From: Rhizobium sp. C4
GTDB lineage: Bacteria; Pseudomonadota; Alphaproteobacteria; Rhizobiales; Rhizobiaceae
Direction of reading: 5' to 3'
DNA: 64,000 bases
Assembly: GCF_021026315.1 (NCBI RefSeq)
Contig: NZ_JAJNCX010000011.1
Location: 1-64,000, forward strand
Positions 57,861-64,000 of the stretch are shown here, in pieces. Every line of letters starts with the position of its first letter. Position 1 is the stretch's first letter. Position numbers and translations under genes: made by a program. The notes beneath the pieces were generated by a model. It searched no databases and was not told where the DNA came from. It was given only the letters and a program-made list of their open reading frames with translations.

Positions 57861-58907
57861 TCAGGCGTTGCGCGGGCGGGACGTCGGCATCAGCGGCAGG
57901 CCATAGAAGCGGCTGCTGGCGATCCAGAAGGCGCTGACGAGGACGAGCGACACGTCGCCGTCGACGGCATAGTGCCAGCCGCTATAGATCGCGCCGTACT
58001 GGATGATGAGGGCATGGGTCCAGCCGAGCACGGCGCATCGGCGTCCGAAGCTGGTGAGGAACCAGGCCGACAGCGTCGCCACGGCCACATGCACGCTGGG
58101 GAAGGCGGAGATGCCTGACGCGAACATGTAGTCCTTGTGGCGATAGGCATCGAGCAGATAATCCGCATAGTCCGTGATGTTGGAGATGTAGGGGTTGCTG
58201 AGGATCGCCGGCTTGATATGGGTGAACTGCTCCGTGCCGGGATAGAACTCCTTGTAGAAGATCGGGCCGACGGACGAGAACAGGGTTGCCACCAGCGTCC
58301 CCATGACGGCGTAGACGAAGAACAGGCCCCAGGCATAGCGCTGCAGCCGCGCGCCTTCGATGAACATCAGCCCGACCAGCACGCCGAAAAGCAGAACGGC
58401 CGGCCAGACGCGCGTATAGAAGAAATCGACGATCAGCCCGGCCTGCAATGGCATTTCATGCATCGCCCGCCATGCGTTGCGGCCATAGAAGAAGCGGTCG
58501 ATACCGGCGAGATAGGGATCGGCGTAAAACGGAACGATATCCGGAATATTGATCTTGTAGGTCGTATAGGCGCTCAGTCCTAGGATGAACAGCATGAGGC
58601 CGCCGGCCATGAACCGTCCCCTCTCCCGCAGCTTGCACCGCACCTCGCCCAGCGGTCGATGCGGCGCCTTCAGCAAGCTTTCCACACAGAGCACCAGCAC
58701 GATGAAGGCCAGCGAAAGGACAAGCGTTTGCGACGAGGTTGCAAGCACGAAGTGCCAATAGGCGTTCGGATCAAGAACGCCGGCGCCCAGCGTGTAAAGA
58801 TTGATCGCAATCAGCAGGGGAAGCCATGACCGATCGGTCGTGCTGCGCGCCGGTGATCGCCTGGTGCCGGTTGTAGAAGCCGCCCTGAAAAACCCGGCCT
58901 CCAGCAT
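57861..58907 (-). CDS. PAP2-superfamily membrane protein (phosphatase / inositolphosphotransferase-like)
   Basis: 348 residues from ATG 58907 with AGGAAG upstream; a start 17 codons earlier is possible but lacks a ribosome site. Six or so membrane helices. PAP2 catalytic motifs: AFPSVHVAVAT near residue 265 (SxH) and YSGWHYAVDGDVS near 312 (HxxxxD); the first motif (KxxxxxxRP) is not obvious, as in the PAP2_3 (Aur1/Ipt1-like) group. It would remove or transfer phosphate head groups on lipid at the membrane. It is convergent with the small membrane protein. Confidence 0.82.
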   Translation of the reverse strand: MLEAGFFRAASTTGTRRSPARSTTDRSWLPLLIAINLYTLGAGVLDPNAYWHFVLATSSQTLVLSLAFIVLVLCVESLLKAPHRPLGEVRCKLRERGRFMAGGLMLFILGLSAYTTYKINIPDIVPFYADPYLAGIDRFFYGRNAWRAMHEMPLQAGLIVDFFYTRVWPAVLLFGVLVGLMFIEGARLQRYAWGLFFVYAVMGTLVATLFSSVGPIFYKEFYPGTEQFTHIKPAILSNPYISNITDYADYLLDAYRHKDYMFASGISAFPSVHVAVATLSAWFLTSFGRRCAVLGWTHALIIQYGAIYSGWHYAVDGDVSLVLVSAFWIASSRFYGLPLMPTSRPRNA

Positions 58908-59020
58908 CTTTCTTCCTGAAATATATAAGTCTTTTGGTTCCTCAAAATGGCGTTGCAACCCTTACGATTATATGAACGAAAGCGCGCGAAAACTCCCATA
59001 GGTTGAAATTTGTCGCTGAA

Positions 59021-59058
59021 ACGAAAAGAGGCCGGCGCGGGAGCCCGCGTCGGCCTCT
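59021..59058 (-). terminator. Rho-independent terminator of the CoA-oxygenase operon
   Basis: Long stem (59027-59041 with 59044-59058, about 15 bp with one mismatch, GGCCGGCGCGGG against CCCGCGTCGGCC) and a two-base loop, followed on the minus strand by TTTT. It lies 28 bases after the stop of the last gene and ends the long minus-strand operon. Confidence 0.88.
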
Positions 59059-59085
59059 GTCTTGTCCGGATGGCTGTGGGTACAC

Positions 59086-59868
59086 TTATTCCGGGAAAAT
59101 CCCGGTTTCGGTGGCAACGCGCCGATAGGCGGCACCGGCGGTGAAGCCGCCGTCGATGACGAAATCCTCGCCGGTGATGAAGCTCGAGGCATCGGACGAC
59201 AGGAAGAAGACGAGATCGGCGATCTCTTCCGGCTTGCCGGCGCGCTTCAGCGGCGTGATCCCGATCATCGGCTTCAGATGCGGGCTGGATGCATTGAGCC
59301 CGGTAACGACGAGGCCGGGGCAGACAGCGTTGACGCGGATATTCTTCGGCGCCAGCTCCATGGCTGCACTCTTGGTCAGCCCGCGAAGGCCCCATTTGCT
59401 GGCCGTGTAGGCCGGGTCGTAATGGCCGGAATAGCCGCTGTTGGACGAGATGTTGACGATCGCGCCGCCGCCGCTTTCAGCCATCAGGGCGCTTGCCGCC
59501 TGGATGCCGAGGAAGGAGCCGGTGAGGTTGACGCGCAGGACCCGTTCCCAGGCTTCAAGCGATGTCGTCTCGACCAGCGTGCGGTTGATGATGCCGGCAT
59601 TGTTGACCAGCACATCGAGCCGGCCCTTCCACGACTTCGCCAGATCGATCACAGCCGCCCAGCTTGCCGGGTCGGTGACGTCGAGGCGGATGAAGCGGGC
59701 CTCGCGGCCTTCCTTCGTCAGTTCGGCTGCCAGCGCCTCGCCCTCGTCCACGAGAACATCGGCGATGATGACAGCGGCACCCCTGGAGGCGAAGAGGCGG
59801 ATTTCCGCCTCGCCCTGTCCGCGTGCGCCGCCGGTGACGATGACCAGCTTGCCTTCAAAATTGCTCAT
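59086..59868 (-). CDS. SDR-family oxidoreductase (last gene of operon)
   Basis: 260 residues. Rossmann motif TGGARGQGEAEIRLFA near residue 12, NNAGIINRT near 90, catalytic Ser in NISSNSGYSG and YTASKWGLRGL with the Tyr/Lys pair; C-terminal VIDGGFTAG. The sequence fits the classical 3-oxoacyl-ACP-reductase-like or 20-beta-hydroxysteroid-dehydrogenase-like group. It starts three bases after the FAH-family stop and ends the operon. It would reduce or oxidise a keto/hydroxy group in the pathway begun by the monooxygenase. Confidence 0.88.
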   Translation of the reverse strand: MSNFEGKLVIVTGGARGQGEAEIRLFASRGAAVIIADVLVDEGEALAAELTKEGREARFIRLDVTDPASWAAVIDLAKSWKGRLDVLVNNAGIINRTLVETTSLEAWERVLRVNLTGSFLGIQAASALMAESGGGAIVNISSNSGYSGHYDPAYTASKWGLRGLTKSAAMELAPKNIRVNAVCPGLVVTGLNASSPHLKPMIGITPLKRAGKPEEIADLVFFLSSDASSFITGEDFVIDGGFTAGAAYRRVATETGIFPE

Positions 59869-59871
59869 GGC

Positions 59872-60720
59872 TCAGTCCCTTGCTGCAATCGTGTGTTGCG
59901 TCTGGTCGCCAAGACCCTCGATGCCGAGCGTCATGACCTGGCCCACCTTGAGGAAGACCGGCTCCGGCTTGATGCCGAGACCGACACCCGGCGGCGTGCC
60001 GGTGGCGATGATGTCGCCCGGCTCCAGCGTCATGAACTGGCTGATATAGCTCACCAGATGGCGCACACCGAAGATCATGTTGGCGGTCGTGCCGGTCTGG
60101 CGGCGCACGCCGTCGACATCGAGCCAGAGCTTGAGGTTCTGCGGGTCCGGCACCTCGTCGCGTGTCACCAGCCAGGGGCCGATGGGGCCGAACGTGTCGT
60201 GGCTCTTGCCCTTGGTCCATTGGCCGCCGCGCTCCGACTGGAAGGCGCGTTCGGAGACGTCGTTGACGACGCAATAGCCGGCGACATGGTCGAGGGCCTT
60301 GTCTTCGCTGACATATTTAGCCCGCGTGCCGATGACGATGCCGAGTTCGACTTCCCAGTCGGCCTTGACCGAGTTGCGCGGAATTTCCACGTCGTCATTC
60401 GGGCCGATGATGGCGCTGGTCGCCTTCATGAACAGGATCGGCTCTTCGGGCGGGGCCTTGCCGGTTTCCTTGGCATGGTCGCTGTAGTTGAGGCCGACGC
60501 AGATGAACTTGCGCGTGCCGGCAATGCAGGGACCGATCCTGCCGGGGGAAACCTCCGGCAGGCTCTTCGGGTCGATGGCGGCGATGCGGGCGAGGCCGGC
60601 ATCCGACAGGGCCTCGCCGCCGAGATCGGCGACGATGCCCGACAGGTCGCGGACCTTGCCGTCGTTGTCGAGAAGGGCGGGCTTCTCGGCGCCCGCCGGA
60701 CCATGACGCAGGAGTTTCAT
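59872..60720 (-). CDS. Fumarylacetoacetate hydrolase (FAH) family protein
   Basis: 282 residues. Catalytic core: ICVGLNYSDHAKETG near residue 74, DWEVELGIVIG near 122 with the metal-binding acidic residues, and the C-terminal loop GDIIATGTPPGVGLGIKP near 235. The family hydrolyses or decarboxylates beta-diketone acids such as fumarylpyruvate, acylpyruvates or 2-hydroxymuconate. The start overlaps the cupin stop by one base (TGATG). The product of an upstream ring-opening or CoA-thiolysis step would be its substrate. Confidence 0.9.
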   Translation of the reverse strand: MKLLRHGPAGAEKPALLDNDGKVRDLSGIVADLGGEALSDAGLARIAAIDPKSLPEVSPGRIGPCIAGTRKFICVGLNYSDHAKETGKAPPEEPILFMKATSAIIGPNDDVEIPRNSVKADWEVELGIVIGTRAKYVSEDKALDHVAGYCVVNDVSERAFQSERGGQWTKGKSHDTFGPIGPWLVTRDEVPDPQNLKLWLDVDGVRRQTGTTANMIFGVRHLVSYISQFMTLEPGDIIATGTPPGVGLGIKPEPVFLKVGQVMTLGIEGLGDQTQHTIAARD

Positions 60721-61145
60721 CAGGCGCGCCGGTAACCGACGAGGATGGAATCGTCCACGTCCGGCAGGTTGATGACGATATTGTCCGGCGTACGCGTGGT
60801 CATCCAGACCAGCTCTTCCGTCGTCGACATGTTGACTTCGATATGCGGCCAGTAGGGCGGCACGAAGATGAAGTCGCCTTCTTCCATGTCGAGATATTCC
60901 TGCCAGTTCTCGCCGAAATAGATGCGGGCCTTGCCCTTCAGCACATAGCCGCCGGTTTCGGCTTCGCCATGGTGATGCGGATAGGAGCGGTAGCCCGGAT
61001 CGTTGGACACCTTGCCGAACCAGATCTTGGTGGCGGGCGTGTGCTGCGGGCCGACGCCCGAGATGCGGATGCAGCCGCCGGACTGGCCGGTGTTCTTGTC
61101 TTCCTGACCCTTGCGGGTGATGACGGGCATGACGGTATTGGACAT
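60720..61145 (-). CDS. Cupin-domain protein
   Basis: 141 residues from ATG 61145, after AGGAGGAAA. A single cupin barrel with metal-site residues in YPHHHGEAETGGYVLKG near residue 56 (HHH..E) and a third His in PPYWPHIEVN near 103. Small cupins of this type act as dioxygenases, isomerases or accessory binders. It is fifth in the operon after RidA and is coupled to the FAH gene. It could be the ring-cleaving enzyme of the pathway or a helper; the sequence cannot say. Confidence 0.82.
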   Translation of the reverse strand: MSNTVMPVITRKGQEDKNTGQSGGCIRISGVGPQHTPATKIWFGKVSNDPGYRSYPHHHGEAETGGYVLKGKARIYFGENWQEYLDMEEGDFIFVPPYWPHIEVNMSTTEELVWMTTRTPDNIVINLPDVDDSILVGYRRA

Positions 61146-61201
61146 GGTTTCCTCCTGGGATTTGAGTGGTTTATGCACTTCCACGGGGATGGATGTATTT
61201 C

Positions 61202-61600
61202 TCAATCAGGAACGACGGCGAGCGCCTGGATCTCGATTTTCGCGCGGTCTTCCATCAGCGCGACCACCTGAACGGCGGCCATCGGCGGGAAGTGGCGGCC
61301 GATGATCTCGCGATAGGCTGCACCGATTTCGCGCATGCCCGACTTGTAGGCGTCACGGTCGGTGAAATACCAGGTCATCTGGATCAGGTGCTCGGGCTTG
61401 GCGCCGGCCTTTTCCAGAACGCTGACGATATTGATCAGCGTCTGGCGGACCTGGTCGACGAAATTGTCGGAATGGAACTGGCAGTTTTCGTCCCAGCCGA
61501 TCTGGCCGCCGACCTGCACAATGCGGCCGCGTGCCGAGATGCCGTTGGAATAGCCGACGGGCTTGGCCCAGCCATCGGGTTGAATGATTTCATGCCGCAT
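61202..61600 (-). CDS. RidA-family protein (enamine/imine deaminase type)
   Basis: 132 residues, normal length. The family pattern is visible (GYSNGISARGRIVQVGGQIGWD, later QTLINIVSVLEKAG, TDRDAYKSGMREIGAAYREI). The usual Arg of deaminating RidA (in VxxR near the end of the IRVxVV segment) is not clearly present, so it may be one of the non-RidA Rid groups. RidA enzymes turn reactive enamines/imines into ketones plus ammonia. In an operon led by an anthraniloyl-CoA-type monooxygenase-reductase, removal of the amino group is a plausible job. Confidence 0.8.
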   Translation of the reverse strand: MRHEIIQPDGWAKPVGYSNGISARGRIVQVGGQIGWDENCQFHSDNFVDQVRQTLINIVSVLEKAGAKPEHLIQMTWYFTDRDAYKSGMREIGAAYREIIGRHFPPMAAVQVVALMEDRAKIEIQALAVVPD

Positions 61601-62009
61601 TTTCTTGCTCCAGATAACGGGTCAGGCCAGCGCGGATATCGTCCGGCCAGGCGCGGGATTTGTGGTCTTCGGTGGAGGTCAGCACGATGCGCTGGCGCAC
61701 CGTCCAGATGATGTCCTGGCCGACGCGGACATCGGTTTCCAGATCGAGCGACGAGCGGCCGATGTTGCGGACATGAACGGAGAAATCGAGCACGTCGCCA
61801 TAGACGGCCGGCTTGATGAACTGCAGGCTCATCGTCACGGTCGGCAGGCCGAGCCGGCGCTCGAACATGATTTCCTTCCAGGTGATGCCGAAGGAGGCAA
61901 ACATCGCCTCGTTCACATCGACCAGATAGGACAGATAGGCCGGGTGATAGGCGATCCCGGTCAGGTCGCAATCGCCGAAGCGCATCGGCTTGGATATCTT
62001 GAATGGCAT
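61590..62009 (-). CDS. Acyl-CoA thioesterase (4HBT/YbgC-like)
   Basis: 139 residues. Hotdog fold with MRFGDCDLTGIAYHPAYLSYL near residue 9, the Asp-His pair of YbgC/4-hydroxybenzoyl-CoA thioesterases, then EIMFERRLGLPTVTM. It hydrolyses aryl- or acyl-CoA. It overlaps the RidA start by 11 bases. In the operon it would free the acid from a CoA ester made by the oxygenase step, for example gentisyl-CoA to gentisate. Confidence 0.86.
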   Translation of the reverse strand: MPFKISKPMRFGDCDLTGIAYHPAYLSYLVDVNEAMFASFGITWKEIMFERRLGLPTVTMSLQFIKPAVYGDVLDFSVHVRNIGRSSLDLETDVRVGQDIIWTVRQRIVLTSTEDHKSRAWPDDIRAGLTRYLEQENAA

Positions 62010-62036
62010 CTGGTTCCCTCTCAGGTTTCTTGTCTG

Positions 62037-62822
62037 TCAGCCCGCCAGCACTTCGCCGCCGGCGACCGCAATGGCCTGACCGTTGATCGATTGTGCGCCC
62101 GGACCCGCAAGCCATGCGACCGTGTCGGCCACCTCGTCGGGCTGTACGAGCCGTTGTTGCGGATTGTGTTTGGTGAATTCGGACAGCGCCGCTTCCGCCG
62201 TCCGGCCGGTCTTGGCGACGATCGCCTCGATCGAGCGGGCGATGATCGGCGTATCGGTAAAGCCGGGGCAGACGGCATTCACCGTCACGCCGGTCTTGGC
62301 AAGTTCCAGCGCCAGCGCCCGCGTCAGGCCGACCACGCCATGCTTGGCGGCGCAATAGGCAGACACATAGGCATAGCCGGTCAGGCCAGCCGTGGAGGCG
62401 ATGTTGATGATGCGCGCGCCATGGCCAAAGGCCTTGAGATCCGAAAGCGCCGCCTTCGTCACATTGAACACGCCCGTCAGGTCGACGCCGATGACCTTTT
62501 CCCAAAGGTCGAGCTCGGTCTTCTCGAAAGGCGCGCTCGGGGCCTCGCCGGCATTGTTGACGAGGATGGAGACGGGGCCGAATTTCGCCCGCGCCGCATC
62601 GAGCCCGCGCACAATCGCCGCAGGATTGGTTACGTCGACGCCGGAGACGGCGAGCGTCCGGTCAAGGCCGAGCTCGTTTGCCAGAGCCTCAAGCGGTTCG
62701 GCGCGCCGTCCGGCGAGCGTCAGCAGCGCGCCCTCGCCCGCAAGCCTGCGGGCAATGGCCGCCCCGATGCCGCTGCCGGCACCGGTGACGAGAACATGCC
62801 TGTCTTTCAGCGGCTGTGCCAC
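62037..62822 (-). CDS. SDR-family oxidoreductase
   Basis: 261 residues. NAD-site TGAGSGIGAAIARRLAG near residue 14, NNAGEAPSAP near 90, catalytic Ser in NIASTAGLTGY and YCAAKHGVVGL; C-terminal SINGQAIAVAGGEVL. It belongs to the 3-hydroxyacyl-CoA/3-hydroxybutyrate-dehydrogenase-like SDRs. It follows the oxygenase gene by seven bases. A ring-modified CoA ester with a 3-hydroxy group is the likely substrate class. Confidence 0.87.
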   Translation of the reverse strand: MAQPLKDRHVLVTGAGSGIGAAIARRLAGEGALLTLAGRRAEPLEALANELGLDRTLAVSGVDVTNPAAIVRGLDAARAKFGPVSILVNNAGEAPSAPFEKTELDLWEKVIGVDLTGVFNVTKAALSDLKAFGHGARIINIASTAGLTGYAYVSAYCAAKHGVVGLTRALALELAKTGVTVNAVCPGFTDTPIIARSIEAIVAKTGRTAEAALSEFTKHNPQQRLVQPDEVADTVAWLAGPGAQSINGQAIAVAGGEVLAG

Positions 62823-62829
62823 GTCAGCC

Positions 62830-64000
62830 TCACTTCGCCGGTGTTGCCGAACGGGCGAGGTTCGCCTCGTACTGATACTTGCCCGACACGTACTGCTTCG
62901 GCCACGCCACGTTCTTCAGGCCGATCTTGGCCGCCTCGTGCAGCGCCCAGGCCGGGTCTGCCAGATGCGGACGCGCCACGGCGCAGAGATCGGCACGGCC
63001 GGCGGCGATGACCGAGTTCGCATGGTCGGCTTCCGAGATCGCGCCGACTGCGATGGTCGGGACATGGATCTCGTTGCGGATCTTGTCGGAGAATGGCGTC
63101 TGGAAGAGACGGCCATAGACCGGCTGTTCTTCCTTCCACACCTGACCCGACGAGCAGTCGATGAGGTCGGCGCCGGCATCCTTGAACATCTGGGCAAAGA
63201 TAGCCGCATCTTCCGGCGTGTTGCCGCCTTCGAACCAGTCATGGCAGGAGAGGCGCACGGAGATCGGCTTGTCGGCCGGCCAGGCTTCGCGCACCGCCTT
63301 GAACACTTCCAGCGGATAGCGTGCGCGGTTCTCGTGGCTGCCGCCATATTCGTCCTCGCGCCGGTTGGTCAGCGGCGACAGGAAGCTGGACATCAGATAG
63401 CCGTGGGCGGCATGGAATTCGAGCCAGTCAACGCCGGCTTCCGCAGCGCGCTTGGTGGCGGCAACGAAATCGGCCTTGACGCGGTCCATGTCGGCCCGGT
63501 CCATCGCCTTCGGCACCTTGCTATGCTTGAGGTAAGGCAGCGCCGAGGCCGAAAGAAGCGGCCAGTCGCCGCTTTCCAGTGGCTGGTCGATGCCTTCCCA
63601 GGCAACCTTGGTTGCCCCTTTTCGTCCGGCGTGACCGAGCTGCATGGCGACCTTGGCATTGGAATTGCCATGGACAAAGGCGACAAGCCGCTTCCAGCCT
63701 TCCAGCTGTTCGTCGTTCCAGAGACCGAGGCAGCCGGGGGTGATGCGCGCATCGGGCGACACGCAGGTCATTTCGGCAAAGACGAGGCCGGCACCGCCCA
63801 GCGCACGGCTGCCGAGATGGACCATGTGGAAGTCATCGAGCAGGCCGTCCTTGGCCGAATACATGGCCATGGGCGAGACGACGATGCGGTTCGGCAGCGT
63901 CAGGCCGCGCACCTTGTAGGGCGTGAACATCGGCGGCAGGCAGCGTTCGCCATCCTTGACATTGAGGCCCTGCTTGGCGGCAAACCAGCGTTCGTAGCCT
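62830..64000 (-). CDS. Bifunctional salicylyl-CoA/anthraniloyl-CoA 5-hydroxylase-oxidoreductase, C-terminal part (5' end outside window)
   Basis: The frame is open to base 64000, so 390 C-terminal residues are visible. The last 366 form an Old-Yellow-Enzyme-type FMN domain: GLTLPNRIVVSPMAMYSAKD, MQLGHAGRKGA, DWLEFHAAHGYLMSSFLSPLTN with the HxxH active-site pair, and YGGSHENRARY. Upstream residues (GYERWFAAKQGLNVKDGERC) belong to the end of a preceding domain, matching the fused FAD-monooxygenase of anthraniloyl-CoA monooxygenase-reductases. Such enzymes hydroxylate and reduce an aryl-CoA ring. It heads the operon that runs to the terminator at 59021. The internal ATG at 63930 is not the start. 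Confidence 0.83.
   Translation of the reverse strand, partial: GYERWFAAKQGLNVKDGERCLPPMFTPYKVRGLTLPNRIVVSPMAMYSAKDGLLDDFHMVHLGSRALGGAGLVFAEMTCVSPDARITPGCLGLWNDEQLEGWKRLVAFVHGNSNAKVAMQLGHAGRKGATKVAWEGIDQPLESGDWPLLSASALPYLKHSKVPKAMDRADMDRVKADFVAATKRAAEAGVDWLEFHAAHGYLMSSFLSPLTNRREDEYGGSHENRARYPLEVFKAVREAWPADKPISVRLSCHDWFEGGNTPEDAAIFAQMFKDAGADLIDCSSGQVWKEEQPVYGRLFQTPFSDKIRNEIHVPTIAVGAISEADHANSVIAAGRADLCAVARPHLADPAWALHEAAKIGLKNVAWPKQYVSGKYQYEANLARSATPAK

Noticed and set aside
1-64000. CRISPR arrays, tRNA/rRNA genes, IS elements, prophage or toxin-antitoxin genes
   Set aside because: None seen on reading both strands: no regularly spaced repeats, no transposase or integrase motifs, no RNA-gene signatures.

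Overview
The window looks like part of a large repABC-type secondary replicon (megaplasmid or chromid) of a Rhizobiales bacterium of the Rhizobium/Agrobacterium/Ensifer/Shinella kind. It opens inside the 3' end of a repC gene. The DNA is GC-rich, with strong G/C preference at third codon positions. The content is typical of rhizobial accessory replicons: repeated sets of ABC transporter, local regulator and catabolic enzymes. Curlin genes with the alphaproteobacterial chaperone CsgH fit the same group. No tRNA, rRNA, CRISPR array, IS element or prophage was seen. The species cannot be named from the sequence.

Layout. 0-2 kb: repC end, then curlin gene, csgH, terminator, second curlin gene; both curlin genes share a 40-bp upstream block. 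2.4-9 kb (minus strand): inositol-monophosphatase-like enzyme, complete ABC importer, LacI regulator and a 2H phosphoesterase, with two copies of a palindromic operator. 9.1-19.6 kb: TetR, amidohydrolase and DUF3237 genes, divergent from a PotABCD-type importer, then a glutamine-synthetase-like enzyme, a class-III aminotransferase and a GntR/FCD regulator with two operators; this resembles amine or polyamine use. 20-25.2 kb: CaiB-type CoA transferase and citryl-CoA-lyase-like protein, divergent from an intradiol ring-cleavage dioxygenase and an IclR regulator, then a deaminase-type amidohydrolase; a shared TTTCG/CGAAA site ties these together. 25.5-37.5 kb: MarR gene, then two divergent operons under one TetR-type operator: tetR-SDR-acyl-CoA ligase-enoyl-CoA hydratase, and biotin-dependent acyl-CoA carboxylase (two subunits)-TIGR03084 protein-BKACE enzyme-acyl-CoA synthetase.

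37.5-45.7 kb: peptide/opine-type (Dpp/Opp) importer operon with a GAF protein, divergent from an XRE-cupin regulator, the binding protein, an M24 peptidase and a GNAT acetyltransferase. 45.7-55 kb: sugar or polyol importer (MalK-like ATPase divergent from a Tat-exported binding protein and two permeases), LacI regulator, RbsD/FucU mutarotase, PfkB kinase and FGGY pentulose kinase, with two identical operators bracketing the promoter. 55-59 kb: small secreted protein, a gene remnant, a MocR regulator with a clear operator, a small membrane protein and a PAP2-family membrane protein. 59-64 kb (minus strand, running off the end): operon headed by the oxidoreductase part of a salicylyl-CoA/anthraniloyl-CoA monooxygenase-reductase, with two SDRs, thioesterase, RidA, cupin and FAH-family hydrolase.

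Almost every module carries its own regulator next to a recognisable inverted repeat, so the window reads as a series of self-contained catabolic cassettes. Substrates are inferred from families and context only; none can be proved from sequence.
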